Positions 1-9,349 of a stretch of 64,000 nucleotides of DNA are shown in pieces (position 1 is the first letter of the stretch; each line of letters opens with the position of its first letter). Made by a program: the position numbers and the translations under genes. The notes below the pieces were generated by a model. The model ran no database searches and was not told where the DNA came from. It saw nothing but the letters and a program-made list of their open reading frames with translations. The stretch comes from Candidatus Vallotia laricis. Its GTDB lineage: Bacteria; Pseudomonadota; Gammaproteobacteria; Burkholderiales; Burkholderiaceae. The stretch lies in NCBI RefSeq assembly GCF_020541325.1, contig NZ_CP047399.1:310001-374000 (forward strand), written 5' to 3'.

Positions 1-677
1 CACTGGAGTTTAGCGAGCTAACTGCATCAGATCTAATGCGTCCGCTGCGTGAAGCAATAAGTCTTAATATAAATTGGTCGTTTGACAAAAATTTAGAATT
101 GGCAGCTACAAGCCGCTACAGCCGATATCCGATATTTGATGAAAGCGGTGATGAGATACTTGGTATGGTTGATATAAAAGATTTACTATTCTGTCGTCTT
201 AAGGGACATATAACAAACGATTTGCGCGCACTCGCGCGTCCTGTACTGAAAGTGTTACCAGAGATGCCCGCACCTGAACTGTTGCAGCGATTTCGCTCAG
301 GTTCTCCTCACTTTTCGGTAATCGGACGTCCCGGACTGAAGCCAGTTGGTTTTGTTACGTTACCAGATTTGCTTGCAGCGTTAGTTGGCCAGATCCAAGA
401 CGATACTCGTACTACTGACGTTGAATGGCAAAGACAGCCAGATGGTAGCGTAATCGGTCGTGGCAGTCTATCAATTGTTTCGCTTGAGCACTTGCTGGGT
501 ATAGATTTTGGTGAACAATCGGCTGAGTCGGTGGGTGGTATGATTTTAGATAAGCTAGGTGAACTCCCTAAACAAGGGCAAATCGTAGACTTTGGAGCAT
601 GCCTAATCACTGTCAACGAACGAGTTGGGCCACGAATTGTGACCGTTAAGGTTTGCTTGAAAATACCTGAGGCATAA
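1..677 (+). CDS. CorC/HlyC-family CBS-domain protein, C-terminal part
   Basis: The frame is open from base 3, so the gene begins outside the window; the internal ATG at 36 is not a credible start because the codons before it (LEFSELTASDLM) continue the family sequence. The visible part holds a pair of CBS-like segments (SRYPIFDESGDEILGMVDIKDLL, given in pieces: SRYPIFDESG then LGMVDIKDLL) followed by a C-terminal CorC/HlyC-type domain with GRGSLSIVSLEHLLG and VGGMILDKLGELPKQG. In the family this cytoplasmic part follows an N-terminal DUF21 membrane domain and is linked to cation efflux; whether that membrane part exists here cannot be seen. In Burkholderia the gene usually precedes lnt, which is not recognisable downstream. 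Family assignment is firm, transported ion unknown. Confidence 0.85.
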   Translation, partial: LEFSELTASDLMRPLREAISLNINWSFDKNLELAATSRYSRYPIFDESGDEILGMVDIKDLLFCRLKGHITNDLRALARPVLKVLPEMPAPELLQRFRSGSPHFSVIGRPGLKPVGFVTLPDLLAALVGQIQDDTRTTDVEWQRQPDGSVIGRGSLSIVSLEHLLGIDFGEQSAESVGGMILDKLGELPKQGQIVDFGACLITVNERVGPRIVTVKVCLKIPEA

Positions 678-904
678 TAATTTAAGTGTATTTCTATTTT
701 AGATTTAACTCACTGTAGAAACAATAACCCTTTGCACCCTTTGCGGACGTTTATACGGAAGTATAATGTATAATACAAGATATGTCTACTGTATTAGTAT
801 GTATAGTTATCAAGGTGCCTACTGTTTTAGGTGGTCTTATGATAGAGGAAGTAATTAGTTAATAATTAGATCTCATATGTGTACTGCTGTTGCCAAATAT
901 CTAT

Positions 905-1224
905 TGGTGCCCGGAGCCGGAATCGAACCGGCACGCCTCTCGGCGGAGGATTTTCTTCCCACTTCGACTTTCGCCGCCGCTACTCCTAGAGTAGGCGTTC
1001 GTGGTCTGGAGCACGCCTTCACCCTGGCTTTTGCTTTAGGTGCCCGCCGTCTGCTCTCTACACCTTCTGTAGCGCTTGAGCGCTACAGCTTGGATCGGCA
1101 TTAGCTCGAAATTGCATGCATTCAGGGCTTTTACCGAGTTTGACGGGTTTCACCTTCAGGATTTCTCTTGAAGGGCTCAAATTATGCTTGAGTCCCCTGC
1201 GTCTACCAGTTTCACCATCCGGGC
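905..1224 (-). tRNA. tRNA-Leu(CAA), interrupted by a group I intron
   Basis: Read on the minus strand, the gene opens with acceptor strand GCCCGGA (1224-1218) and closes with TCCGGGC, discriminator A and an encoded CCA (905-915). Exon 1 is 1190-1224 (35 nt) and ends at C34; exon 2 is 905-954 (50 nt) and begins AAAA, giving anticodon CAA. Removing 955-1189 leaves an 85-nt molecule with a 5-bp anticodon stem (GGGGA with TCCTC, one G-U), a type II long variable arm (GCC-GAGA-GGC) and a TTCGATT T-loop closed by GCCGG/CCGGC. The size and long arm are those of tRNA-Leu. It would read UUG codons. A 75-codon plus-strand reading frame over this region is a by-product of the RNA gene. Confidence 0.93.
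955..1189 (-). ncRNA. Group I self-splicing intron in tRNA-Leu(CAA)
   Basis: This 235-nt insert lies between anticodon positions 34 and 35 and ends in G, as group I introns do. The core can be followed by eye: P1 is formed by exon GGACTC with intron GAGCCC; P2 is CCTTCA/TGAAGG; AAACTCGGTAAAAGCC and GCCGATCCAAGC match the P3-P5 region of small tRNA introns; P6 is a perfect 10-bp hairpin at 1067-1088; GAAGGTGTAGAGAGCAGACGG contains the P7 5' strand AGCA, which pairs with TGCT in GCGTGCTCCAGACC; a P9 hairpin CTACTC/GAGTAG follows. The Azoarcus tRNA-Ile intron has ACUA/UAGU at the P7 position, so the change is compensatory. No homing endonuclease frame is present. Class IC3 is inferred from this resemblance; splicing activity is not shown. 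Confidence 0.9.
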
Positions 1225-1367
1225 AAAATAGAAAGACAGTTTGTGATGCATCTTACACTTATTGACTATAAGAAAATACGTACCTTAAGTAGCATACAAA
1301 CTTTTTTTAGCAATTAGAACATAAGCATGTCGTAATTTAATATACTTGGCAAGTATAAAGATTTTTT

Positions 1368-1402
1368 CAGACTTGCATGCGAAATTATAGCATGCAAGTC
1401 TG
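1368..1402. repeat. Perfect 13-bp inverted repeat
   Basis: CAGACTTGCATGC (1368-1380) and its exact reverse complement (1390-1402) flank a 9-base loop. On neither strand is the stem followed by a U-run, so it is not a standard intrinsic terminator. It lies between the tRNA-Leu gene and the decayed end of lptG; function unknown. Confidence 0.8.
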
Positions 1403-1449
1403 TTGTATCAATCAGTGTAAGTTCACATAACTGAAGTTCAGTATGCCCT

Positions 1450-2215
1450 AAAAGACACTAGCTTAGTCGCATGTAAATCTGGCTGTCAGTTATTCCGTAC
1501 GCTAGCAAGACGGAACTGTAAATCTAATCGAAGATTCGCACGTTTACAATAGTTGCGTCTGACTTTAACTTCCACAAGTTTACGAAACGTATGACTTGTG
1601 CGATTATTCCAATGTACGACATTATATCCCTACTCATACGCCTGATTGGAAGCCGCCTTAATATTGGGGATCCTAGCGCCCACAGGTGAATATCTTCAGA
1701 TAATTTTCTGGCGCAGAGACTAACAATTTTTCCAAAAAAATCAATATAATCATCGTCTAACCAATCCTTGGTCTAACCAATCCTTGGTCTAACCAATCCT
1801 TGGTCTAACCAATCCTTGGTCTAACCAATCCTTGGTCTAACCAATCCTTGGTCTAACCAATCCTTGGTCTAACCAATCCTTGGTCTAACCAATCTTTACT
1901 ATCGATGCAAGCACGTAAGGTGCGGACAATCTAAGACATGAAAATTGTGAACTCGGAGCTAGCAGACATCTGTGTAAATATATAGACTGCGCCGATTAGA
2001 GCGGGGATAGTAATTACATCGTAAAACAGCGACGGTATTTGAGGCACAACTCGCAAGATAGCAGATAAGAACTTAGTTGCTGCGTTTAATAAAGTGCAGT
2101 TTATTGATTAAGTCAAAAAAAGAAAAATAACCACTGCAAGGCAAATAGAACAAAATAAATCGTCAGGTAGATTTTCTTGGCGAAGTGCCTCTCATAGAGA
2201 GGTGTTAGTTAGCTT
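1450..2215 (-). pseudogene. lptG: lptG remnant (LPS export permease)
   Basis: Minus-strand translation in shifting frames recovers LptG pieces in the right order. Near 2215 there is LYERHFAKKIYLTIYFVLFA followed by LFFFFDL, with a frameshift in a T-run. Around 1940-2060 there is AILRVVPQIPSLFYDVI then IPALIGAVYIFTQMSASSEF. Below the tandem repeat come ARKLSEDIHLWALGS, VIRFVNLWKLKSDATIVNVR and LQFRLASVRNN. LptG is one of two inner-membrane permease subunits of the LptB2FG complex that extracts lipopolysaccharide. Many frameshifts and stops plus the repeat insertion rule out function. The 3' boundary is approximate, and nothing after about residue 200 of the ancestral protein is recognisable. 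Confidence 0.85.
1755..1896. repeat. 16-bp tandem repeat, eight perfect copies plus a partial ninth
   Basis: The unit GTCTAACCAATCCTTG starts at 1755 and recurs every 16 bases at 1771, 1787, 1803, 1819, 1835, 1851 and 1867 without a mismatch; a ninth copy from 1883 diverges after GTCTAACCAATC. The array sits inside the lptG remnant, between the segment equivalent to the family's SLLKIG region and the next conserved block. Perfect identity suggests recent slippage expansion. The unit is not a multiple of three, so it could not have spread silently in a working frame. Confidence 0.97.
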
Positions 2216-2259
2216 TCAGAGCTAATTCGCATAAATAAACTCTGCAGCGGTAGATAGTT

Positions 2260-3236
2260 ACACATACGTAACTAGAACGCCAACAACAGCCCACATAATC
2301 AAATATAGTCCTAGTAACTAAACATACTTAATTATGCCTTGTTTGACCCAGGCTGGAACTAAATGTATTAGATTCAGATACGTTGTGTATATAAACACCG
2401 CAAGTACTAGATTCATCATGCAGTCATGCCATGGGTTCTAATACGCGACCGGAATTGCTAGTAGCATCAAATTTATCACAGTTAACCATAAGCTGGCTCA
2501 CCATATGAATTCAGCTAGATTATTATTGCTTTGCTCACGTAGCAGCGTAGCCGTGGGTAAACTAATATTTTTAGCTGACTTACTAGTTGTGTATTCTAGA
2601 TTTTACACTATAACTAGAATTCGAAAATCGACCTAACCCGGTTTTCCATCGATCGCCGTTCTTTTTTGAACAACGAAGCGGTTGCCATACGAGTGAGTCT
2701 CTGTATATCTAGTCTTAATATAATTACATTGAATTTACTATTTTCCTTATTTGTCACGAACATATTTTCAATTCTTTTTTAATTGTGGTGCACCTTTTCA
2801 ATAAAGAACACCCGATGCTTCGATGTAGATTCATGAAACTGACCTAGAGTTAGTAAGAATATCTTATCGCTTGCTGGAGCGGTCTCGAATCGGATTGATT
2901 TGCCTATTTCCTATGGCCAACCAGCGAATGCCAAAAAGCAATTAGCATGACAATCGGCAAAGCAAACATTACATTTAATTAAATTAACTGGGTTAGGCTT
3001 ATGCTATATAAAAGCTAAACAAGATCGATCAGAAAAAAGACGAAATCAGCATTACTGCAATATATCTGATCATCGTCAAGCCAATGAGAGTAACAACGTC
3101 TCTAGGATCAATTGCGCCCGGGGTAGCAAAACCAACGATGCGGATCATTATCGTCGTTAGTGCAAGAGTAGGCAGCACAAGAAAATGTGGCGTCCATATA
3201 AGCGAATTCACGTTGCAAATAGCGCTTAAAGATCAT
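2260..3236 (-). pseudogene. lptF: lptF remnant (LPS export permease)
   Basis: A minus-strand ATG at 3236 begins MIFKRYLQREFAY, a good LptF start, then the frame shifts to LTTIMIRIVGFATPGAIDPR and DVVTLIGLTMIRYIAVMLIS before a stop. Further down, in several frames, are YGNRFVVQKRTAIDGKPG (about 2620-2690), ATLLREQSNNNLAEFIW, INLMLLAIPVAY and LVLAVFIYTTYLNLIHLVPA followed by WVKQGII (about 2340-2560). Together they span almost the whole protein in order. The gene is divergent from pepA, the normal Burkholderia arrangement. With lptG also dead, the LptB2FG extractor cannot be made from this locus. Confidence 0.9.
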
Positions 3237-3444
3237 CTTGAATATTCGATTTCGCATACGGACTTACACTGCGGGTACCTCTACTTATAGACTATTAACG
3301 TGGGTTTTCTACGTGGATGACCATACGTAGTTGGCTTATTAAATCGGAACATCTAACGATAGCAGTGCTTCAGTAGAAGAAATGGCGGATAATTATAATT
3401 TGTTTTGAGCAGTAGCCCAATACTCTAAATTAGGAAAAACAATA

Positions 3445-4992
3445 ATGGACTTTATCATAGAATCCTATGATTGGAACAAAGCCACGGGTAGCACTCTGCT
3501 TAATATAAAAGCGGATTGCATCGTAGTCGGCGTATTCCATGCGCAAACGTTGTCCGGTATCGCACAAACAATAGATGCGGCTACCCAGGGACTCATTAGT
3601 CGTCTAATTAAGAGTGGCGACTTAAACTCCAAAGCCGGCTCGACCATAATGCTACATGAAGTAGTGGGTATTAGTACGCCCCGCGTCTTGCTAGTAAGCT
3701 TGGGAAATCAGGTTGTTCTAAGTCCGAAGATATTTATCGATGTGTCTCGTACAGCATGGCGTGCCGTATTAGCTACGCGTGCAGCTAGTGTTGCATGGAT
3801 GCTTACACAGGTGGCCGTCAACAATTGTGACGCTATCTGGGGCGTGCGTATGAGCGTGTTAACACTTCGTGAACTCACCTACAGGTATATACACACTAAG
3901 TCTAAAGTGGCATCTGATTCATCTAATGACGGCACACTAAAGACAGTAGCTATAGTTATAGACTCCGAACATACCGAACATAAAAAAGCACTGCGCCAGG
4001 CATTAGATGAGAGTGTTGCAATTGCCAATGGTATAGATTTAACCCGTGAGCTGGGTAACCTACCTAGTAATATTTGCACGCCAACGTACCTAGCCGGTAT
4101 TGCGAAGCAACTAGCAAATGACTGGCAGCTAAAAGTCCAGGTACTTGAGCAAAAGCAAATTGAGATATTAAAGATGGACTCGTTTTTGTCGGTTGCCAAG
4201 GGTTCGGTACAGTCACCAAAATTTATTATAATAGAGCACCAAGGTACAAATACCAAACAAGCACCTGTCGTACTCATCGGAAAGGGCATTACATTCGATT
4301 CTGGTGGCATCTCGATTAAACCCGGTGATAGCATGGACGAGATGAAGTACGATATGTGCGGTGCTGCTTCTGTGCTTGGAACGTTCCGGGCGATTGCCGA
4401 AATAAACTTAAAGCTTAATGTCGTAGGACTAATACCAACTTGTGAGAATATGCCGAACGGCAATGCGAATAAGCCCGGAGATATTGTAACGAGCTTATCT
4501 GGACAGACGATTGAAATTTTGAACACTGATGCAGAAGGACGACTAGTTCTATGCGATGCATTGACGTATGCAGAGCGTTTTAAACCAGTCGCTGTAATCG
4601 ACATTGCGACGCTGACAGGTGCTTGTGTGACCGCCCTAGGACACTATAATAGCGGATTATTCTCGAAAGATGATGCATTAGCTAACATGTTACTTGACGC
4701 TGGTCTCTATGCATCTGATCCAGCCTGGAGACTACCTCTAGAGGAGGAATATCAGGAGCAATTAAAGTCAAATTTCGCAGATATGGCTAACATTGGTGGG
4801 CGTTCAGCTGGAAGCGTGACAGCCGCTTGCTTTCTCTCACGCTTCGCACAGGCTTATCCGTGGGCACATCTAGATATTGCTGGAACCGCATGGAAAAGTG
4901 GTTCCGAAAAAGGCGCAACTGGACGCCCCGTACCGTTGCTTACGCAATTTCTAATGAATAACGCGAAGCAATGTCTACCGGAACACACTTAA
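3445..4992 (+). CDS. pepA: Leucyl aminopeptidase (PepA, M17)
   Basis: This cytosolic metallo-exopeptidase removes N-terminal leucine and other residues from peptides. The 515-residue length is close to normal. The N-terminal macrodomain-like part is more divergent than the catalytic half, which carries [19 protein letters not shown] with metal-binding Lys and Asp, [12 protein letters not shown], and the family signature [10 protein letters not shown] holding the last metal ligands. The ATG at 3445 is preceded by AGGAAAAA at a suitable distance and the family start aligns. It is followed 35 nt later by holC and probably shares its transcript. In some gammaproteobacteria PepA also binds DNA at Xer sites; nothing here tests that. 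Confidence 0.96.
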   Translation: MDFIIESYDWNKATGSTLLNIKADCIVVGVFHAQTLSGIAQTIDAATQGLISRLIKSGDLNSKAGSTIMLHEVVGISTPRVLLVSLGNQVVLSPKIFIDVSRTAWRAVLATRAASVAWMLTQVAVNNCDAIWGVRMSVLTLRELTYRYIHTKSKVASDSSNDGTLKTVAIVIDSEHTEHKKALRQALDESVAIANGIDLTRELGNLPSNICTPTYLAGIAKQLANDWQLKVQVLEQKQIEILKMDSFLSVAKGSVQSPKFIIIEHQGTNTKQAPVVLIGKGITFDSGGISIKPGDSMDEMKYDMCGAASVLGTFRAIAEINLKLNVVGLIPTCENMPNGNANKPGDIVTSLSGQTIEILNTDAEGRLVLCDALTYAERFKPVAVIDIATLTGACVTALGHYNSGLFSKDDALANMLLDAGLYASDPAWRLPLEEEYQEQLKSNFADMANIGGRSAGSVTAACFLSRFAQAYPWAHLDIAGTAWKSGSEKGATGRPVPLLTQFLMNNAKQCLPEHT

Positions 4993-5027
4993 CCACATCT
5001 ATAAATCAGCGGGGGCTCTGGTTATCA

Positions 5028-5444
5028 ATGATCCGTGTGGATTTTCACGCTCACCTCGAAGATCCCCTGGGTTATGCATGCCGACTAGTGCGCAAGGCTT
5101 ATCGGGCCACGCACCAGCTTATAGTGCTTGGTGAGCCTGCTGTGCTACGCGCTTTTGATAGGCAACTATGGATATTTTCCCCGCTGGACTTTATCCCACA
5201 CTGTATGGCAGGCTCACCGCTAACTGACGATACACCAGTAATACTAACTACTGACTTAGATCAGGCGCCATTCTACCCAATCATGTTGAACCTAGGTAGC
5301 AAGGTGCCGAAGCAATTTGCACGTTTCCAGCGGCTAATTGAAATTATCAGCAATGACAAGCATGAGCTTGCAGCTGCACGAAATCGATACCGTTTCTATC
5401 AGGACCAAGGATATGCGTTAAACACGTATAAACGGGGCGAGTAA
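5028..5444 (+). CDS. holC: DNA polymerase III chi subunit (HolC)
   Basis: Chi links the clamp loader to single-strand-binding protein at the replication fork. I place the start at the ATG of MIRVDFHAHLEDPLGYACRL, which matches Burkholderia HolC; the open frame extends 19 codons upstream into the end of pepA, but that stretch resembles nothing in the family. The protein is 138 residues, with ACRLVRKAYRATHQLIVL, LWIFSPLDFIPHCM and a C-terminal RYRFYQDQGYALNTYK that fit the family throughout. Downstream DNA to the end of ilvD is empty. It is one of two replicative polymerase genes in the window, with dnaE. Confidence 0.93.
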   Translation: MIRVDFHAHLEDPLGYACRLVRKAYRATHQLIVLGEPAVLRAFDRQLWIFSPLDFIPHCMAGSPLTDDTPVILTTDLDQAPFYPIMLNLGSKVPKQFARFQRLIEIISNDKHELAAARNRYRFYQDQGYALNTYKRGE

Positions 5445-5914
5445 CAGCCGCTAGTATGGCATCAAAACTTGAATTGATAATTAAGTTTAATCATAGTTGG
5501 CACCAACATAAGTTGGCCTCAGCGCAGTGACAAGAACAATATTAAAATCATGAGTAATGCAGCGAAAGAGTATTTATCGGCCACTTAATAACTATTATAT
5601 ACAATAAAATTGAGTAGTGTGATCTATACATCAAAGATTATAATCATAGCTTATGCTATAGAGCGGTGGGATCGTTGGTACCCAACAATAGAAATATATG
5701 AATTTGTTCTAAGAAGACATCTAGGGTTTCCCTAATATTCGGATCGAGACAGAAGTATAGCTACTTCTTTCATTATAGTTATCCGTATACTATGGATTGC
5801 GTTAGTATGTTACTTAACTGTCTATGTTAGATATTAATGATCTCACACCGCGGTTGAACTCAAGCATCTAAGTAGTGATCAGATACATGGGTGATTTTAG
5901 TTAGCAATATAGCC
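5445..5914. other. Non-coding stretch between holC and ilvD
   Basis: No open frame, RNA gene or recognisable remnant was found. The two flanking genes converge here. No strong terminator hairpin was seen for either. Confidence 0.6.
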
Positions 5915-7633
5915 CTATACAGATTTTGGCACATAGATATCTAGGACATCTTTATCGATCCAGTCGGTGGTTGCTCCTTTGTCAGCGGGACTTGCGAGTT
6001 CAGCATACTTTGCAAGAACACCCCGGGTGTAGCGAGGCTTGGGTTGGACCCATGCGGTACGGCGGCGTGCAAGTTCGGTTGCGTCAACGTTTAATTGAAG
6101 TAGCAGCTTATATGCATCAATAGTAATCAAATCTCCTTCTTGCACCAGAGCAATTGTGCCACCTACGAAGGCCTCCGGCGACACATGCCCAACTACCATA
6201 CCCCAAGTGCCACCAGAGAAACGTCCATCAGTAACAAGTCCGACCGATTCACCAAGCCCCTTGCCGATAAGGGCGGAAGTTGGCGCAAGCATTTCGGGCA
6301 TACCAGGCCCACCTTTAGGACCTAAATAGCGCAGCACTATAATATCACCAGCTTTTATCTGATCCGACAAAATTGCCTTAAGCGCACTCTGCTCGTTAGA
6401 GAATATACGGGCTGGGCCTGTAATAGTAGGGTTTTTAAGGCCAGTGATCTTCGCGACCGCACCAGACTCGGCTAAATTACCTTTAAGGATCGCTAGGTGC
6501 CCCTCGCTGTATAGCGCTTTATTAATCGGGAAAATTACCTGCTGGTCGTTACGAGGTTGTCCCGGTACGTTTCTTAGTTCCTCTGAAATTGTTTTACCAG
6601 TAATTGTAAGGCAGCCGCCGTGTAGTAAATCTGCTTCTAGCAGAATCTTCAGAACCTGTGGAATACCGCCGGCCTGATGTAGGTCAGTGGCTACGTATTG
6701 CCCAGATGGCTTAAGATTGCAGATTACTGGAACGCGTTTTCGAATGCGCTCGAAATCATTAATTGACCACTGGACCTCGGCGGCACGCGCGATAGCTAGA
6801 TAATGTAGAACTGCATTCGTCGAGCCACCAGTTGCCATAATGAGCGATATCGCATTTTCAATCGATTGACGCGTGATAATGTCACGTGGCTTCAAGTCAT
6901 TTTGCACTGCTTGAATAAGCACACGCGCTGAAGCGCCGGCAGATGCAATTTTCTCATCATCTGGATTGGCCATTGTCGACGAGTACAGAAGCGACATGCC
7001 AAGCGCCTCGAACGACGAGCTCATAGTATTTGCAGTATACATGCCACCGCACGAACCAGTGCTAGGACACGCATTACGCTCTATTCCCTCAAAGTCTTCC
7101 TGAGTCATGCGTCCTGCCGTAAATTCGCCAACCGCCTCGAACGACGACACGATCGTCAAATCCTTGCCCTTCCAGTTACCAGGCCGAATCGTTCCGCCAT
7201 AGACATAGATGCCCGGAACGTTTATTCGAGCTAAAGCCATGATGCCACCGGGCATATTTTTATCACAGCCGCCGATAACAACTACGCCATCCATCCACTG
7301 CCCCTGTACACAGGTCTCAATACAATCCGAGATCACCTCTCTTGACACGAGCGAGTATTTCATACCCTCCGTACCCATCGACATGCCATCTGAGATAGTC
7401 GGCGTCCCAAACGTCTGTGCATTAGCGCCGGTGCTCGTAATAGCAGAGACTGCTGCGTCCGTAAGCCGCTGCAATCCTGCGTTGCATGGCGTAATCGTTG
7501 AGTGACCATTTGCAATGCCAATCATCGGCTTATCAAAGTCCTCTTTTTTATAGCCGAGTGCGTAATACATTGAGCGATTCGGCGCACGGGCCACACCTTG
7601 AGTGATATTTTGCGAACGACGGTTGTGTGGCAT
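5915..7633 (-). CDS. ilvD: Dihydroxy-acid dehydratase (IlvD)
   Basis: IlvD dehydrates dihydroxy-isovalerate and dihydroxy-methylvalerate to the 2-oxo acids that become valine, leucine and isoleucine. The start chosen is the ATG at 7633 ([20 protein letters not shown]), which fits the Burkholderia protein; ten further upstream codons are open but unlike the family. Iron-sulfur cysteines lie in [10 protein letters not shown] and [17 protein letters not shown], the central block [14 protein letters not shown] is intact, and the C-terminal active-site stretch [20 protein letters not shown] is complete. The 572-residue length is normal. Retention in an eroding genome suggests branched-chain amino-acid supply to a host, an inference that depends on ilvC, ilvBN and others elsewhere. 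An AGGAGC sequence sits upstream of the start. Confidence 0.96.
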   Translation of the reverse strand: MPHNRRSQNITQGVARAPNRSMYYALGYKKEDFDKPMIGIANGHSTITPCNAGLQRLTDAAVSAITSTGANAQTFGTPTISDGMSMGTEGMKYSLVSREVISDCIETCVQGQWMDGVVVIGGCDKNMPGGIMALARINVPGIYVYGGTIRPGNWKGKDLTIVSSFEAVGEFTAGRMTQEDFEGIERNACPSTGSCGGMYTANTMSSSFEALGMSLLYSSTMANPDDEKIASAGASARVLIQAVQNDLKPRDIITRQSIENAISLIMATGGSTNAVLHYLAIARAAEVQWSINDFERIRKRVPVICNLKPSGQYVATDLHQAGGIPQVLKILLEADLLHGGCLTITGKTISEELRNVPGQPRNDQQVIFPINKALYSEGHLAILKGNLAESGAVAKITGLKNPTITGPARIFSNEQSALKAILSDQIKAGDIIVLRYLGPKGGPGMPEMLAPTSALIGKGLGESVGLVTDGRFSGGTWGMVVGHVSPEAFVGGTIALVQEGDLITIDAYKLLLQLNVDATELARRRTAWVQPKPRYTRGVLAKYAELASPADKGATTDWIDKDVLDIYVPKSV

Positions 7634-8405
7634 AGTAAGGAGGCTCCTATTAATTTGGATCACAGAATGCGGCCGTACGAATTAAATGTCCAATATATTT
7701 TTGAAAAAATAAAGTTATAAACTCTTAGATACTCATCCGCCCCATGATTTATAGCAATTATGTTGTGTAGCTCCACTAGCTGAGAAGTAGAATCTAGATC
7801 TGATCGCCCACTGCTAATGCATAAGCCTGGTGTTCTTTCTTATCGAGCACTGAATATGAACTGAGCTATCTAGAATCCAGAAATTCGGGCATTAGTCCCC
7901 AGTGGCTAGAGATGACTAGTGAATACGGAGTAACAAACTAAAGAGGGGGGGGTATCAAATAAACTATAGAATTATGATCTTGCTAATTCCTCTTTCTATA
8001 TAGTCATACTATTGGATCTGCTACTTACGAGAAAGTTCTTTATCTATTACTACTATTACTAGTTTTCTTCAAAACCAGCTTAGTCGCTAGATATAGCATA
8101 CGATAAAGTAGAAACTTAGTAGATACAATTTACTACAAAGTGCGATACGCAGTTTACGACACATGATAAGTTGTTATAAAGATGCAGCGCTCCCCTAGAT
8201 GCAAGAGCTCTGCTGCGAATGAGCTAGAGGGTCATCTCAATATAAGTAATGTCGGAATCATATTAGATCCGCATAAGAAAGCGCATGGTGGCTAGAAATT
8301 TCGCTGCGCACTTGCGGCGCATGAACTTTATATATCTATTCATATATCTAGTACTTTATGCCGCGCTGCTAATTTCCTGATATCAATTGATTTAGTATTC
8401 CCACT
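7634..8405. other. Divergent intergenic region, ilvD / lgt
   Basis: The region holds both divergent promoters and probably a lost gene; a LysR-type regulator often sits near ilvD in relatives, but I could not read a convincing trace. A G8 tract lies at 7945-7952. No structural RNA was recognised. Confidence 0.5.
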
Positions 8406-9311
8406 ATGCTGATTCATCCAAATTTCGACCCCATCGCGATTCACCTCGGCGTATTATCAGTGCGCTGGTATGGGCTGATGTACTTAATCGCACTTATTTT
8501 GGCACTTGTTTTCGGCCGCTTGAGATTACGCATGCCCCATGTTGCGGAACAGGGCTGGAAAGCACATGACATTAACGATATGGTATATAATGGTATATTG
8601 GGGGCGATAGTAGGCGGCCGACTTGGCTACGTATTATTCTATAAGCCCGATTTTTACTTTGTTCATCCAGTAAATATTTTAAAGATTTGGGAAGGTGGAA
8701 TGTCGTTCCATGGTGGTTTCTTAGGCGTAACGTTTTCGATGATTACGTTCGCGCACCAGCGCAAACGTATATGGCTTCAAGTTACTGATTTCATTGCGCC
8801 AATAGTACCGGCTGGATTAGCCGCAGGTCGGCTCGGAAATTTTATTAATGGCGAGTTGTGGGGGCGTGTCACAATTCCAAATGTCCCATGGGCTATGGGA
8901 TTTCAGGGAGCAATTAATGAAGATCTGGGATGGATTAGATCGCATCTCCTTGAAACCACGAAATGGAGCTTGCTAGAAGTGTTTCAGCACTATCATATGT
9001 TGCCACGTCACCCCTCGCAGCTTTACGAGGCCTTCCTAGAAGGCGGTGTATTATTTGTCTTGCTTTGGAATTTCGCACGCAAGTCGCGTCCGGTTGGTGC
9101 CGTCTCAGCGGTTTTTCTGCTTAGCTATGGGGTAGTGCGCTTTGTAGTCGAGTTCGCTCGGGCGCCGGACGATTTTCTTGGATTACTTGCTTTTCATCTA
9201 TCGATGGGACAGTGGCTTTCTTTGCCAATGATTTTTATCGGTCTCTTAATTCTTATCTTATCTAATCAGAAAAATGAGCGTCTGCCTAGTACATTCTTGG
9301 ACAATAGATAG
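8406..9311 (+). CDS. lgt: Prolipoprotein diacylglyceryl transferase (Lgt)
   Basis: Lgt moves diacylglycerol from phosphatidylglycerol to the lipobox cysteine of prolipoproteins, the first step in lipoprotein maturation in the inner membrane. The 301-residue protein has about seven hydrophobic segments, the HGGFLG motif near residue 103, and the signature [13 protein letters not shown] near residues 140-152, with downstream [12 protein letters not shown] holding the conserved Tyr and Glu. Start and end align with Burkholderia Lgt. Because lolA in this window is degraded, lipoproteins made here could be retained in the inner membrane or use another route. No lspA or lnt is visible. Confidence 0.96.
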   Translation: MLIHPNFDPIAIHLGVLSVRWYGLMYLIALILALVFGRLRLRMPHVAEQGWKAHDINDMVYNGILGAIVGGRLGYVLFYKPDFYFVHPVNILKIWEGGMSFHGGFLGVTFSMITFAHQRKRIWLQVTDFIAPIVPAGLAAGRLGNFINGELWGRVTIPNVPWAMGFQGAINEDLGWIRSHLLETTKWSLLEVFQHYHMLPRHPSQLYEAFLEGGVLFVLLWNFARKSRPVGAVSAVFLLSYGVVRFVVEFARAPDDFLGLLAFHLSMGQWLSLPMIFIGLLILILSNQKNERLPSTFLDNR

Positions 9312-9323
9312 GGTCTCCTACCT

Positions 9324-9349
9324 GCTAGTGCCTAATTATCAGCACTAGC
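9324..9349 (+). terminator. Hairpin just after lgt
   Basis: GCTAGTGC (9324-9331) pairs perfectly with GCACTAGC (9342-9349), 12 nt past the lgt stop. No U-run follows, so termination is only suggested by position. Confidence 0.4.

Noticed and set aside
877-1104. 75-codon plus-strand open frame over the tRNA region
   Set aside because: It lies antisense to the tRNA-Leu exon 2 and the intron; its open state follows from RNA structure and GC content, and it has no family features.
1755-1896. CRISPR array
   Set aside because: Units are contiguous 16-mers with no spacers and no cas genes; it is a simple tandem repeat.
7634-8405. LysR-regulator pseudogene between ilvD and lgt
   Set aside because: A few residues were suggestive, but no helix-turn-helix or ordered series of blocks was found.
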